From Akkermansia muciniphila (GTDB lineage Bacteria; Verrucomicrobiota; Verrucomicrobiia; Opitutales; UBA953), in NCBI GenBank assembly GCA_943331445.1, contig CALQLO010000012.1:1-62198 (forward strand): a stretch of 62,198 bases of DNA. The letters run 5' to 3'. The notes beneath the pieces are model-generated. The model was not told the DNA's origin, did not search any database, and was given only the letters and a program-made list of their open reading frames with translations. A program made the position numbers and the translations under genes. This document shows, piece after piece, positions 19,984-29,403 of the stretch (positions are counted from its first letter, which is position 1; each line of letters begins with the position of its first letter).

Positions 19984-20622
19984 TTAGGCTTTTTTGACGA
20001 AACGATTTTCAGTTCCGTTTAGCAGTCGTCCGATGTTGGAACGGTGCGTCCAGAGGTTGAAGGCCGCAATGGCGGCGGCGAAAACGAATTCAGGCTGGCT
20101 GAAGCTCAGCTTTGAAAAGAGCGGGAGCAACCAGCAGCTCAGCGGAAGCGAAATCCCTAGAGCGATTGAGGCGAGGGAGACGTAGCGGGAGACCAGGAAC
20201 ACAAGGGCCCAGATAGCAGCGCCGATGAGAATCGGGACCGTCAGCAGTACGAGCAGGCCGCCGATGGTAGAGGCTACGCCCTTGCCGCCCTTGAACTGAA
20301 GGAAGCAGGAGAAGCAATGGCCAAGCAGGGTGCCCACGAAGCCAGCGACACAGATCAGGAAGATGACTTCCTGGCCGCTGTGGCTATTCTTGGAGATAAG
20401 GAGGTAGGGCAGGCCGGTGCCGACGAAGCCCTTCAGGACATCGAGGGCGAAGACGAGATTGCCGGGGCCCTTGCCGAGCACGCGCTTAACGTTGGTCGCT
20501 CCGGGGTTACCAGAGCCTTCCTTCAGGATATCGATGCCATGCTTCTTCGCCACAAGCACGGCGAAGTTGACGGAACCGATGAGGTAGCCGAGTAAGGCAA
20601 AAATTCCGATAGCCGCGAACAT
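19984..20622 (-). CDS. plsY: glycerol-3-phosphate acyltransferase PlsY
   Basis: Transfers acyl from acyl-phosphate to glycerol-3-phosphate, the first step of phospholipid synthesis, in the inner membrane. 212 aa, about five to six helices. The three active-site loops are present: GSVNFAVLVAKKHG then GSGNPGATNVKRVLG, and GHCFSCFLQFKGGKGVAST, plus a third loop near WTHRSNIGRL. It sits between serA and hom, an odd place functionally, but with gaps of only 3 and 10 nt, so co-transcription is very likely. Confidence 0.95.
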   Translation of the reverse strand: MFAAIGIFALLGYLIGSVNFAVLVAKKHGIDILKEGSGNPGATNVKRVLGKGPGNLVFALDVLKGFVGTGLPYLLISKNSHSGQEVIFLICVAGFVGTLLGHCFSCFLQFKGGKGVASTIGGLLVLLTVPILIGAAIWALVFLVSRYVSLASIALGISLPLSCWLLPLFSKLSFSQPEFVFAAAIAAFNLWTHRSNIGRLLNGTENRFVKKA

Positions 20623-20625
20623 CGC

Positions 20626-22230
20626 TTAGGCGTCGATCAACTTGGCGCTGACGATTGCTGGGTTGCGGAGAATCTCAGCGATGGCAGCGGCCCCGGGAGC
20701 GGTGTCGAGTTGGTAGACAGCGAGAGCGTTGGATCCGCCAGTGCGACTGAGGGCCATGTTGGCGATATTCACGCGTTCCTTGGCGAGTAGGCTGCCGAGG
20801 GCCCCGATGATGCCGGGCTGATCCTGATTTTCGATGAGGAGAAGTTTGCCTTCAGGGACGAACTCGAGAGTGCGGCCATTAATGGAAACGATCCGAGGCG
20901 ACTGGGCCTTGCCGAGGACGGTGCCAGCGACAGAGACAGACTTGCCGCCTGCGAGGACAGCCTCGACCAGGATGAGTTCTTTGTAGTCAGCTTCGGCGGA
21001 CGAGCGAACGGTCTGCACTTCAACGCCAAGTGCCTTGAGCTTGCCAGGGGCGTTCACGTCGGTGACGCCTTCGACGATGCCACGCAAGTAGCCGCGCTGG
21101 ATGGCGCGGGCGATGGCGTTGGCACCCTGGTCGGAGCCCGTGCCAAACGTGGTAAGGCGGAGGGATTCGATCCGTCCCGGGGCGGCGAGCTGGCGGGCGA
21201 TGGCACCGAGTTTCTGCGCAAGGGCGAGGAAAGGCTTGATGGCAGCGAGCGTCTGGGAGTCGACGGAAGGTAGGTTGACTGCATTGGCGGGCGAGCCGCC
21301 GCCGAGGACCGTGATGGCGGCTTCCGCAACTTCGACGCCGACATTCTCCTGAGCTTCAGCCGTCGAGGCGCCGAGGTGAGGGGACAGGTGTGCTTTCGGC
21401 AGAGAGCGCAGGGGATGGTCTTTGGCGAGGGGCTCTTCGACAAACACATCGAACCCGCAACCGCCACACTGTCCGGATTTCAAGGCTTCTGAGAGGGCGG
21501 CTTCATCCACGATGCCACCGCGAGCACAATTCACAATCTTCACGCCCTTCTTCATCTTGGCGAAGGCGGCGCTGTCGACCATGCCTTCCGTGGCGCCCTG
21601 TTTACCTTTCTCAATGAGAGGCATGTGGACGGTAATGTAGTCGGAGAGGGCGAAGACTTCGTCGAGGGTCGCAATCGAGACGCCCAAGGCCTTGGCACGT
21701 GATTCGGTCAGGTACGGGTCGTAGGCCAGGACCTTCATGCCAAAGGCGAGGGCACGCTTGGAGACTTCGGCGCCGATGCGGCCGAGGCCGAGCACGCCGA
21801 GGGTTTTGCCGAAAAGTTCGGAGCCTGAGAGGCTTTTGCGATCCCATTTGCCTTCGCGCATGGACTGGACGGCTTCCGGTACGGGGCGGGCCAGAGAGAG
21901 GAGGTGGGTGAAGGTCAGCTCGGCCGTTGCGATGGTGTTGCCCGAAGGGGTATTCATCACGATGACCCCACGCTCGGTGGCGGCATCGACGTCGATGTTG
22001 TCGACGCCTACGCCCGCACGGCCGACGCAGACGAGGCGATGGGCGGCGGCGAGTACTTCCCGGGTGATCTGGGTCTCGGAGCGCACCAGGATGGCATCCA
22101 CGTCCGCAACGAGGCTGAGGACCTGTTCCGGGGTAGAGCCGTAGGCTTCAACGACCTCATAGCCCGGCTGGGCTTTGAGGAGGGCGACTCCGGTGGGTGA
22201 GATTTTGTCGGCGACGAGTACCTTGGGCAT
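20626..22230 (-). CDS. serA: D-3-phosphoglycerate dehydrogenase
   Basis: Oxidises 3-phosphoglycerate, the first step of serine synthesis. 534 aa, the long type with catalytic and NAD domains (residues 1-310), an intervening domain (about 320-450) and a C-terminal ACT domain (about 460-534) for serine feedback. NAD motif GLGRIGAEVSKRALAFGMKVLAYDPY; catalytic Arg in VNCARGGIVDEAAL and His in LSPHLGASTAEAQ. First gene of a serA-plsY-hom-lysC operon. Confidence 0.95.
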   Translation of the reverse strand: MPKVLVADKISPTGVALLKAQPGYEVVEAYGSTPEQVLSLVADVDAILVRSETQITREVLAAAHRLVCVGRAGVGVDNIDVDAATERGVIVMNTPSGNTIATAELTFTHLLSLARPVPEAVQSMREGKWDRKSLSGSELFGKTLGVLGLGRIGAEVSKRALAFGMKVLAYDPYLTESRAKALGVSIATLDEVFALSDYITVHMPLIEKGKQGATEGMVDSAAFAKMKKGVKIVNCARGGIVDEAALSEALKSGQCGGCGFDVFVEEPLAKDHPLRSLPKAHLSPHLGASTAEAQENVGVEVAEAAITVLGGGSPANAVNLPSVDSQTLAAIKPFLALAQKLGAIARQLAAPGRIESLRLTTFGTGSDQGANAIARAIQRGYLRGIVEGVTDVNAPGKLKALGVEVQTVRSSAEADYKELILVEAVLAGGKSVSVAGTVLGKAQSPRIVSINGRTLEFVPEGKLLLIENQDQPGIIGALGSLLAKERVNIANMALSRTGGSNALAVYQLDTAPGAAAIAEILRNPAIVSAKLIDA

Positions 22231-22321
22231 GGCGATGTGGCGTGGAAAGTTTGCGTGGAGTCATAAATGCCCACCCACGGTAAAGGCAAGCACCTACCCC
22301 CGCCCGGCTGTCATAGAAGCA

Positions 22322-24373
22322 TCAGAGCCGACGATGGGCATAATCCGCCAATTCGTAGCAATCCGGGCTCATTTCTTCCAGAAAACGGCAGGGGTCGAGG
22401 GGGCGGTAGCCTTCCCCTGAAACGGCGAAGCGGGGGGCGAAAAGGAAGAGCAAGTTCTCCGCGCGGGTGCAGGCCACGTAGAAGAGCCGGCGTTCCTCTT
22501 CCACGTCTCCTTCGTCGATGGCGCGGCTCAGCGGTAAAAGCCCATCGGCAACCCCCAGCAGGAAGACAATCGGGAACTCCAGGCCTTTGGATTGGTGAAT
22601 CGTCGTGAGGCGCAGCATGTCCTCCTCGGGTTCAGCTTTCTTGTCTGAAGACTCTCCATTTAGGAGCGCCACTTGGGCGACGAGGTCGCCAACGTCTTCA
22701 AATTTTGAAGCGAAGCCAATCAGGCCTTGGAGGTCCTGCTCTCGATCGCGCCAGTCCGGGAAAATGGTTTTGATGAAGCCGCCGTACCAGCCCTCGATGC
22801 AGACGCGTACGGTTTCCGCCGGAGTTCTCGCTACCTTGATGGAATGGGCATCGGAGGCGGCGACGAAGAGGTCAGGGGCTGGGGCCGTCGGGCCAGGTTT
22901 AGCTTTGGCGGCCTCCAGTCCTTCCAGCATGTCTTCGAGCGTGATCGTCAGGTCTTTGAAATCGTCCTTCGCGGATTCGGGTACGCGCTTCAGGACGGCG
23001 TCAGCCCGCAGGGCGCGAACCATTCCGCGGCCTTCGGCTTGTTCGATTTCGCGGGCGGCTTTACTGATCTTATCGGCAGCGACTGGGCCGACCTTTGGCA
23101 ACAAGCAGAGGATGCGAGAGAGCGCGACTTGGTCGAGAGGGTTATGGACGAAGCGAAGTTGCGCGAGGATGTCCTTCACATGGATGAGGTCAAAGAACTT
23201 ATGACCGCTGGTAATGACGAAGGGTACGCCTAAGGCATTCAGTTCCATCTGTAATTCAAGTGACTGGTAGTGCGCGCGGTAAAGGACGTGGATATCGGCG
23301 AGCGCATGCCCGTCCTGATGGAGTTGGAGGATTTTTCGACCGACGAGTTTGGCTTGCTGTGAGGTATCGCCGACCGTGAAGACCGTGGGTTGAGGGCCGC
23401 GCTGTCGAACGGCTTTTAGTCGCCGATCGAACCCCTCGATCTTCGGGCGATGACTCAGGATTTCGTTCGCGAAGGCTAAGATTTCCGGCGTGGAACGATA
23501 GTTGGTGTCAATGGTGTGGATCAGCGTGCCTGGGTGGCGATTCGGGAAAGCGACGATGTTCTCCCAGTCGGCACCACGCCACGTGTAGATACACTGCGCG
23601 TCATCGCCCACAGCCATGATCTGGTGTTCACTCGCCAGCAGATCGATGATGCGGCTCTGCAGTCGATTCGTATCCTGAAACTCATCAACGAGGATGTGGC
23701 GGAAGCGTTGCCGATAGTGGGCGAGGGCGGCCGGGTCGTTTTCGAGGATATAAAGCCAGAGGCTCAGTAGGTCGTCGAAGTCGCAGAGGTTTCGCTCTTT
23801 TTTCGCGGCCTCGTAAGTGGTGCAGAACTGCATCAGCTTCTCTGGGCCGCCTTTCATCCAATCGAGACGTTCGGTGAGGACGTCTTGTAGGGGGCGGAGG
23901 GTATTTCGAGCGTGCGAATAGGCGTCGAGAATGACTGCGGCCTTCGGATTGGTCTTGTCCTTGATGAAGGCCCCGTCGACCTGCTTCACGATCTCGGAGA
24001 AGAGCTGCTCAGATTCTTTCTGGTCCAGGATCGTGAAATCCGGTGAACGCGAGGCCACGGCGGCATTGCGGCGCAGGATGCGTTGGCCGATGGAGTGGAA
24101 GGTGCCGCCCCAGAATTGACCGCGGGGCACCCCCGTCAGGTCCTCCACGCGCTCCAGCATCTCCTTGGCGGACTTATTGGTGAAGGTTAGCAGGAGGATG
24201 TCCCATGGTCGGGCACCTTGATGGAGGAGCCAGGCTACCCGGTAGGTCAGGGTGCGCGTCTTTCCTGAGCCGGCACCGGCAAGGACGAGGGCGGGCCCGC
24301 GAGGAGAGGTGACCGCGGCGTACTGCTCGTCGTTGAGCTCGGCACGGAAGTCGACAGGAGGCAGTCCTTCCAC
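22322..24373 (-). CDS. UvrD/Rep-family ATP-dependent DNA helicase
   Basis: A 683-residue superfamily 1A helicase. Q-motif LNDEQYAAV, Walker A AGAGSGKT (residues 32-39), Ia TFTNKSAKEM, Walker B ILVDEFQDTN, motif III GDDAQCIYTWRGA, motif IV TIDTNYRST, motif V TTIHQSKGLEFPIVFL and motif VI RRLFYVACTRAENLL are all readable. Probably DNA repair (PcrA/UvrD/Rep-like); which one cannot be settled. The start is a GTG at 24373. It follows lipA by 3 nt. Confidence 0.93.
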   Translation of the reverse strand: MEGLPPVDFRAELNDEQYAAVTSPRGPALVLAGAGSGKTRTLTYRVAWLLHQGARPWDILLLTFTNKSAKEMLERVEDLTGVPRGQFWGGTFHSIGQRILRRNAAVASRSPDFTILDQKESEQLFSEIVKQVDGAFIKDKTNPKAAVILDAYSHARNTLRPLQDVLTERLDWMKGGPEKLMQFCTTYEAAKKERNLCDFDDLLSLWLYILENDPAALAHYRQRFRHILVDEFQDTNRLQSRIIDLLASEHQIMAVGDDAQCIYTWRGADWENIVAFPNRHPGTLIHTIDTNYRSTPEILAFANEILSHRPKIEGFDRRLKAVRQRGPQPTVFTVGDTSQQAKLVGRKILQLHQDGHALADIHVLYRAHYQSLELQMELNALGVPFVITSGHKFFDLIHVKDILAQLRFVHNPLDQVALSRILCLLPKVGPVAADKISKAAREIEQAEGRGMVRALRADAVLKRVPESAKDDFKDLTITLEDMLEGLEAAKAKPGPTAPAPDLFVAASDAHSIKVARTPAETVRVCIEGWYGGFIKTIFPDWRDREQDLQGLIGFASKFEDVGDLVAQVALLNGESSDKKAEPEEDMLRLTTIHQSKGLEFPIVFLLGVADGLLPLSRAIDEGDVEEERRLFYVACTRAENLLFLFAPRFAVSGEGYRPLDPCRFLEEMSPDCYELADYAHRRL

Positions 24374-24376
24374 GGC

Positions 24377-25264
24377 TTAGCGGATGGGGCGCTGGCGGCG
24401 ATCCATCAGGCTGAACTTGGAGACCTGTTCGTCCGCCTTGTAGGAAGATCGCACCAAGGGGCCGGACTCGACGTGCTTAACGCCGACTTCAAGCGCCATG
24501 GCTTTCCATTCCGCAAATTCATCCGGGTGCACCCAGCGATCAATCGGAGCGTGTTCCTTGCTGGGCGAAAGGTACTGACCGATCGTGAGAATGTCCACTT
24601 GGGCGGCGGCGATATCCCGGATGAGCTGGGCGACTTCTTCTTTGCGTTCGCCAATGCCCAGCATGATGCCGGTCTTGGTCACGAAGTCGCGTGACTTGGC
24701 GTGCTTCAGGACCCAGAAAGACCGATCATACCGGGCGGTCTTGCGCACGGGGCGCTGTAAGCGTTCGACGGTTTCGAGGTTATGATTCAGAATGTCGGGC
24801 CGGGCATCGAGTAGCGTATCGAGGTGCACCTGTTCGCCGCGGAAGTCGGCAGGCAGGACTTCGATGGTCGTCGCGGGGTTGCGGTGGCGGGTGGCCCGAA
24901 TGGTGGCGGCCCAGACTGAGGCGCCGCCATCCTTAAGGTCGTCGCGGGCAACAGAGGTGATGACCACGTGCTTCAGTTTCATCTGCGCGATGGATTCGGC
25001 TACGCGGGCGGGTTCGCCGAGGTCGAGTTCGCTCGGGCGGCCGGTCAGGACGGCGCAGAAGGTACACGAGCGGGTACAGACGTTGCCCAGGATCATGACG
25101 GTGGCCGTGCCGCGAGACCAGCATTCGCCCATGTTCGGGCATTGGGCAGACTGGCAAACCGTGTGGAGTTTGTGCTCGTCGACGTTCTTCTTGGTTTCCA
25201 GGAAGTCGGGACCGCTCGGAAGCTTGGCGCGAAGCCAGTCGGGTTTACGGGCGGACTCAATCAT
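24377..25264 (-). CDS. lipA: lipoyl synthase (radical SAM)
   Basis: Inserts two sulfur atoms into octanoyl groups on lipoyl domains. 295 aa. Auxiliary cluster cysteines Cys37, Cys42 and Cys48 (CQSAQCPNMGEC), radical-SAM cysteines Cys63, Cys67 and Cys70 (CTRSCTFC), and the C-terminal GPLVRSSYKADE serine motif are all there. Start context TTGACCCCCCTCC directly before ATG. It heads a lipA-uvrD transcript. Confidence 0.96.
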   Translation of the reverse strand: MIESARKPDWLRAKLPSGPDFLETKKNVDEHKLHTVCQSAQCPNMGECWSRGTATVMILGNVCTRSCTFCAVLTGRPSELDLGEPARVAESIAQMKLKHVVITSVARDDLKDGGASVWAATIRATRHRNPATTIEVLPADFRGEQVHLDTLLDARPDILNHNLETVERLQRPVRKTARYDRSFWVLKHAKSRDFVTKTGIMLGIGERKEEVAQLIRDIAAAQVDILTIGQYLSPSKEHAPIDRWVHPDEFAEWKAMALEVGVKHVESGPLVRSSYKADEQVSKFSLMDRRQRPIR

Positions 25265-25316
25265 GGAGGGGGGTCAACATTGCGGTCTCGGCCCTTTTTT
25301 CAACCTAACAAACAAG

Positions 25317-25348
25317 AAGGGGTGCTCTCCTCCCGGAAAGCACCCCTT
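25317..25348 (-). terminator. intrinsic terminator after the TorF-like porin
   Basis: AAGGGGTGCT (25317-25326) pairs with AGCACCCCTT (25339-25348), with further partial pairing inside. On the minus strand a T-rich CTTGTTTGTT follows. It separates the porin from lipA. Confidence 0.75.
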
Positions 25349-25373
25349 TTGCTATGATGTTTTACCTTAAACC

Positions 25374-26006
25374 TTAGAAGGACTTCTTAACCGTGAAGGC
25401 CGTGATGCTGCCGGCGCCTTCAAGCTTGTTGTAGGCGACGCTGGCGTCGAAACCTAGAACCGGGTAGGTCAGGGCGAGCGCGTAGTCGTACTTGGAGCTG
25501 GCCTTGTCGGAACCGTAGTGAAGGCCGAGGTTGAGTCCCTTGACGGCGGCGATGTCGTAGCTGTAGTTGGCTTCGTAGTAGTAGTCGGACAGGGAGCCGG
25601 TGACACCACGGGAGGCCTTGAGTGTCAGGCCGGCGTAGGTCGCGGAGATGTTGGCTTCACCGCCAGTGGCGTTGGCCGAGGAGGCAGTGTAGGTGTAGTC
25701 GATGTAGCCCACCGAGACGTCGACGGCGCCGATCTTGAAGCCGTAGTTGGCGTAGAGGTCAATTTCCGTACCATCGCTGAGGCTTGAGCCCCAGACGCCC
25801 GCCGTGAGGCCGCTGACCGGGGTCTTGGTCAGATCAAAACCGCCCTGAATGGCGACGTGATTATTGTACGAGATACCGCGGAAGACGTAGTTGCTCGTCA
25901 GCGCGACATTGCCCGTGGTGGTGAACGCCGAGGCAGCGGCGGGCGCCGACTGAGCAAAGCTCGCGGCAGCGGTGAGGGTGAGGAGGGTGATGGTGGTGTG
26001 CTTCAT
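25374..26006 (-). CDS. TorF-family putative outer-membrane porin
   Basis: A 210-residue exported protein: signal peptide ending near SFAQSAPAAASA, then the TorF signature VALTSNYVFRGISYNNHVAIQGGFDL. Alternating strands with short turns suggest a small beta-barrel (DLYANYGFKIGAVDVSVGYIDY and so on) ending in aromatic FTVKKSF, the usual C-terminal outer-membrane signal. Function of the family is uncharacterised. It stands alone between a terminator and a 134-bp upstream gap with repeated CTAAA elements. Confidence 0.8.
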   Translation of the reverse strand: MKHTTITLLTLTAAASFAQSAPAAASAFTTTGNVALTSNYVFRGISYNNHVAIQGGFDLTKTPVSGLTAGVWGSSLSDGTEIDLYANYGFKIGAVDVSVGYIDYTYTASSANATGGEANISATYAGLTLKASRGVTGSLSDYYYEANYSYDIAAVKGLNLGLHYGSDKASSKYDYALALTYPVLGFDASVAYNKLEGAGSITAFTVKKSF

Positions 26007-26042
26007 TGCACCACCGCTAATGCTAACTCTGTGCCAACGAGC

Positions 26043-26118
26043 CTAAAACTGAACTAAACAACGCTATTTCCCTAAAAACCAGCAGACCCCTGACTAAAAA
26101 TAAACCGTTGTGACTAAA
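26043..26118 (-). promoter_or_regulatory. possible regulatory region of the porin gene
   Basis: Upstream of the porin the AT-rich gap holds five [AC]CTAAA elements (near 26043, 26053, 26081, 26093 and 26113). Two are exact TGACTAAA octamers at 26091-26098 and 26111-26118, 20 bp apart. This would fit a tandem binding site, but I cannot assign a regulator or a sure promoter. Confidence 0.3.
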
Positions 26119-26140
26119 TTTAAGCGATGTCGCTCAATCG

Positions 26141-27577
26141 TTAACCCCCTAGTGCCGATTTGTAACTCACAACGTGGGCCGTGGCGGCTTTTGACCAACT
26201 GAACTCCATCTCCATGGCTTTTTTCTGCACAGCTTTGAATGATTCCGGCTGCTGGTAAAGTTCCAGGGCGCGCTGGATGGCCCAATCGATACCTACAACG
26301 TCGGCGTGTTGGAAGGTGATCCCAGTCCCGCCTTGCTTGCCATCCCAGGGTGAAACGGTGTCCGCTAATCCGCCCGTCGCTCGCACGACGGGAAGGGTGC
26401 CGTACGCCATGGAATACATCTGATTAAGTCCGCAGGGTTCGAATCGGCTGGGCATCAGGAAGAAATCGCTACCTGCCTCGATGCGGTGCGAAAGGCCATT
26501 GTCGTAGCCGATGCGGACGGCGCAGAGCTCAGGGAAGTCCGCGGCGAGTCGGCGAAATTCGTTTTCCAGTGCCGCATCCCCGCTACCGAGTAGTACGAAC
26601 TGGATCATGCCATCGCGAAGGTATTTGGGTAGCACCTGTAAGGCGAGGTCGAGTCCCTTCTGATCCCAGAGGCGGGAGACGACGCCGATCACGGGGAGCT
26701 TGCGGTCGGTGGCAAGGTTCAGCTCGCGGAGGAGGGCCTGCTTGCAGGCACTTTTGCCGCCGCTATCCTTGGCGGAGAAGCTTTTCGCGATATGTTTATC
26801 GTCGGCCGGATTCCATTCGTCGCGGTCGACTCCGTTGAGGATGCCAATCAAGTCCTGGCTGCGGCGCCGGACGACATCATCGAGTCCGTAGCCAAAGGCA
26901 GGCGTGAGGATTTCCTGAGCGTAGGTGGGGCTGACCGTGATGACGCGGTTGGCGTGGAGGATGCCACCCTTAAGGAAATTAACGCCTCCCAAGCACTCTA
27001 ACTCCATGGGATTCCAGAGAAACTCAGGCAAGCCGAGGTAACCCATAATGCGACGTGGATAGAGTCCTTGATGCTGAAGATTGTGGATGGTGATCACTGA
27101 GGCGCTTTGGCCAAGGGCGGATGACTTGAGCGTCGTATTGAGCAGGACGGGAATGAGGCCCGCGGTCCAATCGTGGCAATGGACGATGTCGGGAATCCAG
27201 TTGGTAGAAAGGCAGGCATCCAGCCCAGCTCGCCCATAGAACGCTGCCCGCTCCGCGGCATCTTCGCGGGTCGGATAGACTTCGCGACTTCCGTAAAAAT
27301 CTTCATGTTCAATGAACCAAGCATTAAATCCCTTGGCAACCGTGAGTGTCCGGACTCGGCAGGCCGCTTTCAGTGGGTCGCCGCCGACGCCTACTTTGAG
27401 CGATTCGATAAAGGTACTCATGCCCTCGCGGCCAGGGACAGAGCCGTAAAGAGGGGTGACCGCCCTGACTTCGTGCCCGAGCGCAGCCAGTGCCTTGCCG
27501 AGGGCTACCGTAGCATCCCCCAGCCCGCCCGCTTTGGACCAAGGAGCAAGTTCGGGAGTAACGAAAAGGATTTTCAT
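26141..27577 (-). CDS. glgA: glycogen synthase (ADP-glucose type)
   Basis: GT5-family glycosyltransferase that extends alpha-1,4-glucan from ADP-glucose. 478 aa. N-terminal SKAGGLGDATVALGKALAALGHEV (the KxGG glucan/ADP site, with Ala in place of Thr), middle VITIHNLQHQGLYP, and C-terminal SRFEPCGLNQMYSMAYGTLPVVRATGGLADTV all match GlgA. Last gene of a minus-strand operon, 3 nt after the exosortase. Its partner in storage metabolism, glgP, lies 10 kb away on the other strand. Confidence 0.95.
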   Translation of the reverse strand: MKILFVTPELAPWSKAGGLGDATVALGKALAALGHEVRAVTPLYGSVPGREGMSTFIESLKVGVGGDPLKAACRVRTLTVAKGFNAWFIEHEDFYGSREVYPTREDAAERAAFYGRAGLDACLSTNWIPDIVHCHDWTAGLIPVLLNTTLKSSALGQSASVITIHNLQHQGLYPRRIMGYLGLPEFLWNPMELECLGGVNFLKGGILHANRVITVSPTYAQEILTPAFGYGLDDVVRRRSQDLIGILNGVDRDEWNPADDKHIAKSFSAKDSGGKSACKQALLRELNLATDRKLPVIGVVSRLWDQKGLDLALQVLPKYLRDGMIQFVLLGSGDAALENEFRRLAADFPELCAVRIGYDNGLSHRIEAGSDFFLMPSRFEPCGLNQMYSMAYGTLPVVRATGGLADTVSPWDGKQGGTGITFQHADVVGIDWAIQRALELYQQPESFKAVQKKAMEMEFSWSKAATAHVVSYKSALGG

Positions 27578-27580
27578 CGG

Positions 27581-28606
27581 TCAGGAAAGGGGGTCGCGCG
27601 TTCGGCCGATGCGGTTGAGCAACGGGATACAAGCAATCAGGATGCCAAGAGCCGCAATCATGGCGATGTTGCCGGCCAGATCGTGCACGGTGCCCAACGC
27701 AGAAAAGCCAACTTGCCCGTGCTCGATGCCATTCCAATCGCGGTCGAGTGATTTCGAGCCGTGGTTGAGTGCCTGTAATGTAAGGAAGGTATTCCGACCA
27801 ATATTGAGCAAGATGGCGGTGAGTCCGGATAGGCCAATCATAGCCGCCCGGCGTAGCAAAGCGGCCGGGAAACCGCCCTCGATGGCGACGGAGCCTAGGA
27901 AGCAGCCGGCGAACACGCAGGCCGAGAGCGATCGAATGCCGGAGCAAGCTTCGGCTACGCCGACGGCGTCGCCATTCGGGAAAACCAAAGTATTACCACT
28001 GACGCGAATGCTGTGGCCGGTGGCGCGCATGATGCCGGTGACGATTTCCGTGACGTCGCTCAGGAGGGCGTTTTTAATCTGGTTGTCGACGAGGTAGAGG
28101 AAGGGGCCGGAGATTAGCCACACCCCCGCCGGAAAAAGCATCAAGCCCACTGCCAGCCAGCGGGAGTGAGCGGTCGGCGTGGTGTCTTCTGGTCCGCGGA
28201 CGGAGAGAAAGGTCACGGCTAAGGCGGTGCCAGTAAGACCGAACGCGATGGCCACGGTAGGTCCGACGCCCGTACCGAAGATAGCGCGCGAAACCACGCC
28301 GCAGGCGAAGACGACGACGGAGCCAAAGGCCGTGGTTTGGGCGAAGAGGAGTGCGAATCGCGATGCGGGTGCAGACAGCTGGGACCGACTACCCGTGAGG
28401 AGGGCGCGAAGATCATCCCAGCGATCCCACAGGACGTAGGCGGAAAAAAGCGGCACAAGGTAACCAAAGCTGTAGTCCTCTTTGGTGCTCCAGATGGCCC
28501 ATTGATCCCAGGTGGCGAGGGTCGCCATGCCGACGAGCAACCAACCCAACCCGCGAGTAGTGGGGTCGATCGGCAACGACGACCGGTCCTGGCTTACCGC
28601 GGGCAT
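27581..28606 (-). CDS. exosortase / archaeosortase family transpeptidase
   Basis: A 341-residue integral membrane protein with about eight helices. The active-site triad of exosortases is readable: Cys221 in AEACSGIRSLSA, Arg271 in LLNIGRNTFLTL, and His308 in GTVHDLAGN. These enzymes cleave C-terminal PEP-CTERM-like tails of exported proteins during surface attachment. I found no PEP-CTERM target in this window. The start overlaps the stop of the ABC ATPase (TGATG), placing it in the Yej-type transporter operon. Confidence 0.88.
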   Translation of the reverse strand: MPAVSQDRSSLPIDPTTRGLGWLLVGMATLATWDQWAIWSTKEDYSFGYLVPLFSAYVLWDRWDDLRALLTGSRSQLSAPASRFALLFAQTTAFGSVVVFACGVVSRAIFGTGVGPTVAIAFGLTGTALAVTFLSVRGPEDTTPTAHSRWLAVGLMLFPAGVWLISGPFLYLVDNQIKNALLSDVTEIVTGIMRATGHSIRVSGNTLVFPNGDAVGVAEACSGIRSLSACVFAGCFLGSVAIEGGFPAALLRRAAMIGLSGLTAILLNIGRNTFLTLQALNHGSKSLDRDWNGIEHGQVGFSALGTVHDLAGNIAMIAALGILIACIPLLNRIGRTRDPLS

Positions 28607-29403
28607 CAGAACCGAGGCACGGCGGCCAGAAGGGTCTTCGTGTACGCTTCGCGTGGGTTACCGAGAATCTCCGCCGGTGTACCCTGTTCGACGATTCGCC
28701 CCTTCGACATCACCAAGATCTGGTCGCTGACGTGTTCGACAACCGCGAGGTCATGCGCAATAAAGAGGTAGGTGAGACCGAGTTGTTCCTGGAGGTCCTG
28801 GAGGAGGTTGACGACTTCTGCCTGGACGGAGACATCCAAGGCCGAAACGGGTTCGTCGCAGATAATAAGTTCTGGCTGCACGGCGAGGGCGCGGGCGATA
28901 CCAATCCGCTGACGCTGGCCGCCGGAGAATTCATGCGGATGCCGGTTGAGATGTTCGGCGGGAAGTTGGACGCTGCGAAGGAGTTCCGCACACCGATCTT
29001 TACGGTCGTTGCGAGACATCTGGGGGAAGTGGATTTCAAGCGGCTCGGAGAGGATGCTCAGAATATCGGCCCGGGGGTTGAGTGAATTATACGGGTCCTG
29101 AAAGATCATTTGGATCTTCTTGCGCCATGGGTGGAACGCCGTGTTGGACATTTGGCCGATATCGACGCCCTGATAGATAATATTCCCCGCGGTCAACGGG
29201 GCGAGTTTCACGATGGCCCGGCCGGTAGTGGTCTTGCCCGAGCCAGATTCACCCACGAGGCCGACCGTCTTGCCTTTCGGGATGACGAACGAGATGCCGT
29301 CGACAGCTTTTTTGGGTGCGGCGGTTTGCCAGAACCATGGGGCCCGGCCCGGGTAGTGGACCGAGAGTCCGCGGACTTCGAGGAGGTTGGCGGGGGTGCT
29401 CAT
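28606..29403 (-). CDS. peptide ABC transporter ATPase (OppF/DppF type)
   Basis: The ATG at 29403 overlaps the preceding stop by 4 nt and gives 265 aa with a normal start ([19 protein letters not shown]); the frame to 29556 is an artefact. Walker [18 protein letters not shown]-loop region MIFQDPYNSLNPRADILSIL, signature FSGGQRQRIGIARAL, Walker B LIICDEPVSALDVS and H-loop FIAHDLAVVEH. A C-terminal EILGNPREAYTKTLLAAVPRF tail is typical of the oligopeptide class. Works with the other ATPase as a heterodimer. Confidence 0.92.
   Translation of the reverse strand: MSTPANLLEVRGLSVHYPGRAPWFWQTAAPKKAVDGISFVIPKGKTVGLVGESGSGKTTTGRAIVKLAPLTAGNIIYQGVDIGQMSNTAFHPWRKKIQMIFQDPYNSLNPRADILSILSEPLEIHFPQMSRNDRKDRCAELLRSVQLPAEHLNRHPHEFSGGQRQRIGIARALAVQPELIICDEPVSALDVSVQAEVVNLLQDLQEQLGLTYLFIAHDLAVVEHVSDQILVMSKGRIVEQGTPAEILGNPREAYTKTLLAAVPRF

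Noticed and set aside
26420-26440. T-loop-like GGTTCGAATC suggesting a tRNA
   Set aside because: It lies inside glgA (conserved FEPCGLNQ coding sequence) and no cloverleaf surrounds it.
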